A stretch of 10,317 bases of DNA from Lysobacterales bacterium (GTDB lineage: Bacteria; Pseudomonadota; Gammaproteobacteria; Xanthomonadales; Xanthomonadaceae), in contig JAATFS010000266.1 in the NCBI GenBank assembly GCA_015655035.1, forward strand, positions 1 through 10,317. The letters run 5' to 3'. This document shows, piece after piece, positions 1 to 5,286 of the stretch. Positions within the stretch are counted from its first letter, which is position 1, and every line of letters starts with the position of its first letter. The notes under the pieces were generated by a model, which did no database searches, had not been told where the DNA came from, and was given only the letters and a program-made list of their open reading frames with translations. The position numbers and the translations under genes are program-made.

Positions 1-1
1 A

Positions 2-145
2 TTGCAGAAGCGCGGCAAGCCCTTCGAGCTGATGACCTATCCCGGCGCCAAGCATGGCCTGTCGGGCAGCAACGCGCTGCACCGCTACCGCATCGCCGAG
101 GCCTTCATCCAGCGCTGCCTGGCGCCGCAGGCCAGCGCGAAATAG
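2..145 (+). CDS. S9 family serine peptidase, C-terminal fragment (dipeptidyl peptidase IV-like)
   Basis: This is the last 47 codons plus stop of a gene that enters from the left edge. The frame reads LQKRGKPFELMTYPGAKHGL and then continues to the stop at 143-145. The block FELMTYPGAKHGL matches the region around the catalytic histidine of prolyl oligopeptidase/DPP-IV (S9) enzymes, where a tyrosine-proline-glycine turn is followed by a His-Gly pair. Here the His codon lies at 53-55. The following RYRIAEAFIQRCL is the usual C-terminal helix of the alpha/beta-hydrolase domain. In this family the enzyme cleaves X-Pro or similar dipeptides from peptide N-termini, and in Xanthomonadaceae it is normally exported. 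The serine and aspartate of the triad, and any signal peptide, lie outside the window, so substrate class cannot be judged. A small GC hairpin follows the stop directly. Family assignment is good; the exact subfamily is inferred from a short tail. Confidence 0.8.
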   Translation: MQKRGKPFELMTYPGAKHGLSGSNALHRYRIAEAFIQRCLAPQASAK

Positions 146-149
146 CCGC

Positions 150-165
150 CGCCGCGAGTGCGGCG
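150..165 (+). terminator. GC-rich hairpin after the S9 peptidase gene
   Basis: A perfect 6-bp stem (CGCCGC, loop GAGT, GCGGCG) begins four bases after the stop codon at 143-145. No run of T follows, so it is at best a weak intrinsic terminator or an mRNA 3'-end stabilising hairpin. A second small stem (GGGAC/GTCCC at 209-222) lies further into the same 152-base gap. Confidence 0.35.
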
Positions 166-297
166 AGCGGCCTGCCTGGCGAGGATGTCAGGTGCAGAGG
201 GTGTGGCAGGGACTCCGGTCCCGAGGTGCTTGGTTGCCCGCGCCCGGCCTTGCGGGTACGTTGCCCTGCCTATCGTTGCGTTTGGGAAGGCTCACCC

Positions 298-2103
298 ATG
301 AAGCCGATCGTCCTGGCCGTCTCGCTGGCGCTGCTTGCGCCACTGTCCCTGTCCGCGCAGCCGGCGGCCTCTGCGGCCACGCGCGCCGCGCCGGCTGCGC
401 CGCCGTGGGTGGCGCACAGCAACGAATACGCGCAGATCCTGCTGCAGGCGCAGGCACCGTTCGAGGCCGAGGGTTTCAGCTTCTTCGGCGTGCCTGGCTA
501 CGACGATCAGGTGACCGATCTGGGGCCGGACCGTGATGCGCGCCTGCGCGCGGCCACGAGCCGGGCGCGTGCCCAATTGCAGGCCAGGCTCACAGCCGAG
601 CGTGACGCCAACGTACGCCAGGACCTGCAAATCCTGATCGATGCGGCCGACCGCAGCATCGAGGGCAGCGAGCTCGACGAGCGCTATCTGTTGCCATGGA
701 TCGATGTGCCGAAGCTGGTGTTTTCCGGCATCAATGGCCTGCTGTCGGACCAGACCCCACCCGCGCGCCGCGCCAAGGCGCTGGACCGGCTCAAGCGCTA
801 TGCCGGCCTGGTGCCGGGGAGCACGCCGATCGCGACGCTGGCCAGGCAGCGTTACCAGGAAAAGCTGGGCAACACCCAGCTGTTGCAGCCCACCGAGCGC
901 GAAGTGCAGCAGGCGCTGGCGAATGTGGATACCTATGTCGCCGGCATTGGCGAACTGTTCGTCCGGTACAAGGTCGGCGGCGCCGACGCGGCGTTGACGG
1001 CGCTGTCCACCCAGCTCAAGGACTACGCCGCATGGACGCGCAGCCAGGTGCTGCCCAAGGCGCGCCAGGATGCGCGCCTGCCGGCGCCGCTGTACGCCTT
1101 CCAGCTCAAGCAGGTCGGCATCGACATCGCGCCGCAGCTGCTGATCCAGCGCGCGCAGTTGGAGTTCATGGAAACACGTTCGGCGATGCGCCAGCTGGCG
1201 CCGCTGGTGGCCAAGGCCAAGGGCGTGCAGGGCGACGACTACGTGGCGGTGATCCGCGCGCTCAAGCGCGACAAGATCGCCGACGACCAGCTTGAGGCCT
1301 ACTACCGTGGCGTGATCGACCGGATCGATCCGATCATCCGCGAGCAGGGCATTGTCGATGTACCGAACCGGCCGATGCAGATGCGCCTGGGCTCGGCGGC
1401 GGAAAGCGCGGCACAGCCGGCGCCGCACTTCCTGCCGGCTCCGTTGGTCGGCAATACCGGCCAGCAGGGCCAGTTCGTGTTGCCGCTGGGCAATCCCGAT
1501 GCCAGTGGCGGCAACAAGGAGCAGTACGACGACTTCAACTTCGGCGCGGCCGCGTGGACCCTGAGCGCGCATGAAGGCCGTCCTGGCCACGAGCTGCAAT
1601 TCACCGCGATGGTCGAGCGCGGGATTTCGCTGGCGCGCAGCATGTTCGCCTTCAACTCGGTCAACGTCGAAGGCTGGGCGCTGTATGCCGAAGCGGAGAT
1701 GGTGCCGTACGAGCCGCTGGACGGGCAACTGATCGCGCTCCAGCTGCGCTTGCTGCGTGCCGCGCGCGCGATGCTCGATCCGATGCTCAATCTTGGCCAG
1801 ATCGACCGGGAACGGGCGCGGCAAGTACTCGAGAACGACGTAGGGCTATCACCGGCGATGGCGCGCCAGGAACTGGACCGCTACATGGTGCGGGCGCCCG
1901 GGCAGGCGGGCAGCTACTTCTACGGCTACACCCGCATCCTGGAATTGCGGATGCGCACGGAATTGGCGCTGGGAGCGGCATTTGACCGGCTGAAGTTCAA
2001 CAACTTCCTGCTCGACCAGGGCCTGCTGCCGCCGGACCAACTGGCCAAGGCGGTGGAAACCCAGTTCATCCCAGCCCAGCAGCAGACGTCGCCGAAGCGC
2101 TAG
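298..2103 (+). CDS. Exported DUF885-family putative metallopeptidase
   Basis: The gene encodes 601 residues. The ATG at 298 is chosen over an upstream in-frame start at 226 because it follows a GGAAGG-type ribosome site (about 285-290) and begins a clean signal peptide: MK, a hydrophobic stretch to about residue 18, and a likely signal peptidase I cut after A20 (LSA|QP). The mature protein is therefore probably periplasmic or secreted. Residues 425-432 read HEGRPGHE, the His-Glu-x-x-Pro-Gly-His signature of the DUF885 family, which resembles an extended zinc-peptidase HExxH motif. A glutamate in NVEGWALYAEAE (E458) about 30 residues later fits a third metal ligand. Length is typical for the family. 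The family often carries a second His directly after PGH, whereas here that position is Glu432. It sits 152 bases after an S9 peptidase gene, which suits a shared role in breaking down peptides, but the intervening hairpin argues for at least partly separate transcription. Substrate is unknown; metallopeptidase activity is inferred from the motif. Confidence 0.88.
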   Translation: MKPIVLAVSLALLAPLSLSAQPAASAATRAAPAAPPWVAHSNEYAQILLQAQAPFEAEGFSFFGVPGYDDQVTDLGPDRDARLRAATSRARAQLQARLTAERDANVRQDLQILIDAADRSIEGSELDERYLLPWIDVPKLVFSGINGLLSDQTPPARRAKALDRLKRYAGLVPGSTPIATLARQRYQEKLGNTQLLQPTEREVQQALANVDTYVAGIGELFVRYKVGGADAALTALSTQLKDYAAWTRSQVLPKARQDARLPAPLYAFQLKQVGIDIAPQLLIQRAQLEFMETRSAMRQLAPLVAKAKGVQGDDYVAVIRALKRDKIADDQLEAYYRGVIDRIDPIIREQGIVDVPNRPMQMRLGSAAESAAQPAPHFLPAPLVGNTGQQGQFVLPLGNPDASGGNKEQYDDFNFGAAAWTLSAHEGRPGHELQFTAMVERGISLARSMFAFNSVNVEGWALYAEAEMVPYEPLDGQLIALQLRLLRAARAMLDPMLNLGQIDRERARQVLENDVGLSPAMARQELDRYMVRAPGQAGSYFYGYTRILELRMRTELALGAAFDRLKFNNFLLDQGLLPPDQLAKAVETQFIPAQQQTSPKR

Positions 2104-2205
2104 CCACCCTTTAGTTCTTCCTTCCCCCGCATGCGCTGGAAGGTGCCCGCAGGGCGGATGGGGGGCAACGCCAATGACCACTACCCTGCCGCGTTCTTCA
2201 CCAAG

Positions 2206-2652
2206 TCAGCGCGTCGGCGGCGGCACTTCCCGCGTCTGCGCTCCCGGCGGTACCCAGATCGCCACGCCGGCCGCATGTTTCTGCGTGGTCGGGATGCCGA
2301 TGCCCAGCCCGCCACCCACATGGCCGCCAAAGCTGCCGGCGCCGAGCGAAACGCCGCCGCCGGAGCGGTTGGAGCCCACGCCCATCACCACGATGCCATT
2401 GGCACCGAGCTGGGCCGCCTCGCGCTTGAGCCGGGTCAGGGCGGCGTCGGTCTGGCCCTGGGTGCCGAAACCGGCCGCGCTGGTGGACTCGAGCTGGGCG
2501 ATTTCCACCGAACCCACCGGTGCATTGGCATAGACCCGGACCAGCGCCGGGTCGATCGGAGCGCGCGGCGCACCGATCATCACTTTCGAGGAACTGGCGC
2601 AGCCCGCCAGTGCCAGGCTGGCGGCGACGGCGATCGCGAATGGCTTGTGCAT
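2206..2652 (-). CDS. Glycine-rich putative outer-membrane lipoprotein
   Basis: The gene encodes 148 residues on the minus strand. The N-terminus MHKPFAIAVAASLALAGC is a lipoprotein signal with lipobox LAGC and acylated Cys18. The next residue is Ala rather than Asp, so sorting to the outer membrane is expected. Residues of about 45-95 (GSVEIAQLES, then RLKREAAQLGANGIVVMG) have the pattern of small periplasmic lipoproteins with a YbjQ/RcsF-like alpha/beta fold, in which a helix full of Ala, Lys and Arg leads to a GAN-hydrophobic strand. This resemblance is by eye and weak. A glycine-rich segment (about 98-121, with GGG and GGHVGGG) follows, and the tail is Pro-rich. The gene converges with the DUF885 gene (102-base gap) and diverges from the small membrane protein gene. 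An AGGG lies about 8 bases before the ATG. No enzymatic motif is seen; function unknown, with envelope sensing or a structural role possible. Confidence 0.8.
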   Translation of the reverse strand: MHKPFAIAVAASLALAGCASSSKVMIGAPRAPIDPALVRVYANAPVGSVEIAQLESTSAAGFGTQGQTDAALTRLKREAAQLGANGIVVMGVGSNRSGGGVSLGAGSFGGHVGGGLGIGIPTTQKHAAGVAIWVPPGAQTREVPPPTR

Positions 2653-2862
2653 GGTCTTGCCCTGATTAGTCTAGGAACCGGTTGGTCCAGCAAGCGGATC
2701 ATCCCGCCACGGCACTGAATCGCGGCGGACTTGCGCGGCGGTCGGAGCAGCCTAACCCGGGCGGCGTGAGGTCACCGCCACGCCTGGCAACGTGACCAAT
2801 GGCCAAGCGCGGACCGCGCCAACGCGTTAACGTGGCCACTATTTTCCGAATCGAGGTGGCAC

Positions 2863-3111
2863 ATGGGATTGATCAGCTTGCTCTGGGGCATCGTGGCACT
2901 GCTGTGGATGGTGCTGGCCTTCATCCCGCTGCTGGGGTGGGGCAACTGGTTCGTGATCCCGTTCGCCGCGCTCGGCGCGTTGATCGCGGCGATCGCCTTG
3001 TTGTTCACCTCGCCGGGCAACCGTGGCCGGGCCAAGGCCGGGCTGCTGATCAATGGCATCGTGATCGTGGTCGGGGTAGTTCGGCTGGGCCTGGGCGGCG
3101 GCGTGATCTGA
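2863..3111 (+). CDS. Small integral membrane protein (82 residues)
   Basis: The ATG at 2863 is preceded at a proper distance by GAGGTG (about 2853-2858), a good ribosome binding site, which supports this as a real short gene. The protein is almost wholly hydrophobic: a first membrane segment near residues 5-25 (rich in Leu and Trp), a second near 28-49, a polar basic loop SPGNRGRAKAG (about 50-61), and a third hydrophobic stretch near 62-80 that ends in Gly-rich sequence. The positive loop suggests that side faces the cytoplasm. I recognise no catalytic motif and no named family; it resembles the small conserved inner-membrane proteins common in Xanthomonadaceae. It is probably monocistronic, because a strong stem-loop starts seven bases after the stop. 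Function unknown. Confidence 0.75.
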   Translation: MGLISLLWGIVALLWMVLAFIPLLGWGNWFVIPFAALGALIAAIALLFTSPGNRGRAKAGLLINGIVIVVGVVRLGLGGGVI

Positions 3112-3117
3112 GCAGTC

Positions 3118-3150
3118 CTGGCGCCTGCGACATGCCGCCGCAGGTGCCAG
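3118..3150 (+). terminator. Strong stem-loop after the small membrane protein gene
   Basis: The arms CTGGCGCCTGCG (3118-3129) and CGCAGGTGCCAG (3139-3150) pair over 12 bp with one G-T wobble, around a 9-base loop. The structure begins seven bases after the stop codon at 3109-3111. The downstream sequence has no T run, so the call as terminator rests on position and stem strength; an mRNA-stabilising hairpin or a dispersed palindromic repeat unit is possible. Confidence 0.55.
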
Positions 3151-3168
3151 TCGGTGGCGATCGAGGCG

Positions 3169-3174
3169 TAAAAT
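3169..3174 (+). promoter_or_regulatory. Candidate -10 element ahead of the bestrophin-hemB pair
   Basis: TAAAAT matches five of six bases of the sigma-70 -10 consensus and lies in the 138-base gap between the stem-loop and the bestrophin start, giving an expected 5' leader of roughly 65-70 bases. No convincing -35 box is seen 16-18 bases upstream, where the stem-loop arm lies. Low-confidence call. Confidence 0.3.
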
Positions 3175-3249
3175 GATCGCCAGCCATCCCCCCCTTAGCG
3201 AGCACATGCCGCGACCGGATTCCCGATCGTCCGGCGCCTTCGATTCAGC

Positions 3250-4167
3250 ATGATCATTCGTCCACGCCCCCACGGCTGGCAACTGCTGTACATCCTGCGC
3301 GGCTCGATCCTGCCGGCGGTGGCGCCCAAGGTGCTGACGATTGCCACGTTGTCGATCGCGGTGGCGGCCTTCGCCGAACTCGGCCGGCCGGACTGGATCA
3401 GCCGGATCTCGTCGACCCCGTTCAGCCTGTTGGGGCTGGTGCTGTCGATCTTCCTGAGTTTCCGCAACAGCGCCTGCCACGAGCGCTGGTGGGAAGGCCG
3501 CAAGCAATGGGGCCAGCTGATTTTCGAGTCGCGCAACCTGGCACGGCACTGCCGAACACTGTTGCCCGACGAGCCGGCCTTGCAGCGGCGGATCTGCTAT
3601 CTGGCAGCCGGCTTTGCCCACGCACTGGCGGCGCGTCTGCGCGGGCGCGAGGTCGCGGCTGCGATGACGCCGTGGATCGAGGACGCAGATCGTGCGTGCC
3701 TGGCCGGGCATCCCAACCCGCCCGACCAATTGCTGGCCCTGATCGCCGAGGCCGCAGCCGAACCGCTGCGCGCCGGCCGCCTGGACCCCTATCTTTACGG
3801 TGTATTCGAAGCACGTTTGCAGGCCATGGCTGCGATCCAGGCGGGCTGCGAGCGCATCGTCGGCACGCCGCTGCCGTTTGCCTACACCTTGCTGCTGCAC
3901 CGTTGCGCCTGGCTGTTCTGCCTGCTGCTGCCGTTCGGCATGGCCAGCAGCCTGGGCTGGGCGACGCCGGTGGTATCGGTGGTGCTGGCCTATGCCTTCT
4001 TCGGCCTGGACCAACTGGGCGAGGAAATGGAAGACCCGTTCGGGCTGGAGCCCAACGACCTGGCGCTGGACGTACTGGTACGCACCATCGAGATCGACTT
4101 GCGCGCCGCGCTCGGCGAACACCCGCTGCCCGAGCCATTGCTGCCACGCAACTACGTGCTGCAATGA
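3250..4167 (+). CDS. Bestrophin-family (UPF0187) ion channel
   Basis: The gene encodes 305 residues, a normal length for bacterial bestrophin homologues. The N-terminus MIIRPRPHGWQLLYILRGS and the block from F58 to E82 (FSLLGLVLSIFLSFRNS, then CHERWWEGRKQWG) are hallmark bestrophin sequence: the second membrane helix leading into the conserved RNS..ERWWE.R segment. Membrane helices are expected near residues 20-42, 58-75, 212-236 and 238-254. After the last helix, GEEMEDPFGLEPNDL (258-271) corresponds to the acidic loop that forms the Ca2+ clasp in animal bestrophins. Bacterial members form pentameric channels in the inner membrane, and the studied Klebsiella protein conducts cations. The ribosome site before the ATG is weak, but the start fits homologues. 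HemB begins 33 bases after the stop, so the two are probably cotranscribed. Ion selectivity cannot be read from the sequence. Confidence 0.9.
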   Translation: MIIRPRPHGWQLLYILRGSILPAVAPKVLTIATLSIAVAAFAELGRPDWISRISSTPFSLLGLVLSIFLSFRNSACHERWWEGRKQWGQLIFESRNLARHCRTLLPDEPALQRRICYLAAGFAHALAARLRGREVAAAMTPWIEDADRACLAGHPNPPDQLLALIAEAAAEPLRAGRLDPYLYGVFEARLQAMAAIQAGCERIVGTPLPFAYTLLLHRCAWLFCLLLPFGMASSLGWATPVVSVVLAYAFFGLDQLGEEMEDPFGLEPNDLALDVLVRTIEIDLRAALGEHPLPEPLLPRNYVLQ

Positions 4168-4200
4168 CCTTCGTTCCACATCCCTGACCAGGAGCCTGCC

Positions 4201-5190
4201 ATGGCCCATCCTCACTACCGCCCCCGCCGCATGCGCCACGACGCGTTCTCGCGCCGGTTGATGCGCGAGAACACCCTGACTACTGACGACCTGATCTGGC
4301 CGGTGTTCGTGCATGCAGCTCCCGGTCGCACGCCGATCGCCTCGATGCCCGGGGTGGAACGCCTGTCGATCGACGAACTGCTGAAGGAAGCCGAGGTCGC
4401 GCTGGAGCTGGGTATCCCGGTGATCGACCTGTTCCCGGTGATCGACCCCTCCGGCAAGAGCCTGGACGCGGCCGAGGCCTGGAATCCCGACGGCCTGGCG
4501 CAGCGCGCGATACGCGCGCTGAAGTCGCGCTTCCCCGAGTTGGGCGTGATGACCGACGTGGCGCTGGATCCATACACCACGCATGGCCAGGACGGCTTGA
4601 TCGACGACCGTGGCTACGTGCTCAACGACGTCACCGTCGACGCACTGGTGAAGCAATCGCTGTCGCATGCGCAGGCGGGCGTGGACATCGTCTCGCCGTC
4701 GGACATGATGGACGGCCGCATCGGCGCGATCCGCCGTGCGCTGGATGCCGACGCGCACCTGCATGTGCGCATCATGGCCTATTCGGCCAAGTACGCCTCG
4801 GCCTTCTATGGCCCGTTCCGCGACGCGGTCGGGAGTGCCGGCAACCTGGGCAAGGCCGACAAGACCACCTACCAGATGGACCCGGCCAACAGCGACGAAG
4901 CCCTGCGCGAGATCGCGCTGGACCTGGAGGAGGGCGCGGACATGGTGATGGTCAAGCCAGGCATGCCGTACCTGGATGTGCTGCGGCGGGTGAAGGACGA
5001 GTTCCGCGTGCCGACCTATGCCTACCAGGTCAGTGGCGAGTACGCGATGCTCAAGGCCGCGTTCGCAAACGGCTGGCTGGACGAGCGCAAGTGCGTGATG
5101 GAGTCACTGATCGCGTTCAAGCGTGCCGGCGCAGATGGCGTGCTCACCTATTTCGCGCCGCAGGTGGCGCGTTGGTTGAAGCTGGGGTGA
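4201..5190 (+). CDS. hemB: Delta-aminolevulinic acid dehydratase (porphobilinogen synthase)
   Basis: The gene encodes 329 residues, the usual length. The enzyme condenses two 5-aminolevulinate molecules into porphobilinogen, the second committed step of heme, siroheme and cobalamin-type tetrapyrrole synthesis, in the cytoplasm as an octamer. Both Schiff-base lysines are visible: K197 in AYSAKYASAFYGPFR and K252 in MVMVKPGMPYLD. The metal site reads DVALDPYTTHGQDG (residues 119-132), with A121, D123 and D131 where zinc enzymes carry three cysteines. This is the Mg2+-dependent type known from Pseudomonas aeruginosa. The ATG at 4201 has a CAGGAG site about 5-10 bases upstream; an internal ATG at 4231 would remove the conserved RPRRMRHD start. 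It lies 33 bases after the bestrophin gene and probably shares its transcript. The 96-base gap to the convergent autotransporter gene holds a hairpin. Confidence 0.97.
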   Translation: MAHPHYRPRRMRHDAFSRRLMRENTLTTDDLIWPVFVHAAPGRTPIASMPGVERLSIDELLKEAEVALELGIPVIDLFPVIDPSGKSLDAAEAWNPDGLAQRAIRALKSRFPELGVMTDVALDPYTTHGQDGLIDDRGYVLNDVTVDALVKQSLSHAQAGVDIVSPSDMMDGRIGAIRRALDADAHLHVRIMAYSAKYASAFYGPFRDAVGSAGNLGKADKTTYQMDPANSDEALREIALDLEEGADMVMVKPGMPYLDVLRRVKDEFRVPTYAYQVSGEYAMLKAAFANGWLDERKCVMESLIAFKRAGADGVLTYFAPQVARWLKLG

Positions 5191-5230
5191 GCCAGGAGCG
5201 TGGGCGGCGTCCCGACAGGCGGTGCGTAAA

Positions 5231-5250
5231 GCGCCGCCGCTCGGCGGCGC
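5231..5250. terminator. Bidirectional hairpin between hemB and the autotransporter gene
   Basis: A perfect 9-bp GC inverted repeat (GCGCCGCCG and CGGCGGCGC, two central bases) lies 40 bases past the hemB stop and 36 bases past the autotransporter stop, between convergent genes. Read on the minus strand it is followed by TTTAC, a short T-tract, so it fits better as terminator for the autotransporter gene; on the plus strand there is none. Confidence 0.55.
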
Positions 5251-5286
5251 CAGACCAGGCGTGATGCCCGCCGGCGCCGCGCGCGC

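Noticed and set aside
292..1824. A 510-codon open frame antisense to the DUF885 gene
   Set aside because: Low-complexity Arg/Gln/His-rich product with no recognisable motif; the sense frame has a signal peptide and a family signature.
2120..2155. Hairpins between the convergent DUF885 and lipoprotein genes (CCTTCC/GGAAGG, GCCC/GGGC)
   Set aside because: The stems are only 4-6 bp, one with a 12-base loop, and no T run follows on either strand; too weak to call as terminators.
2839..4764. A 641-codon open frame on the minus strand across the small membrane protein, bestrophin and hemB genes
   Set aside because: It lies opposite three genes with strong evidence, its product is rich in Gln, Arg, His and Ala with no domain or signal, and long antisense frames are expected where the third codon position is G or C.
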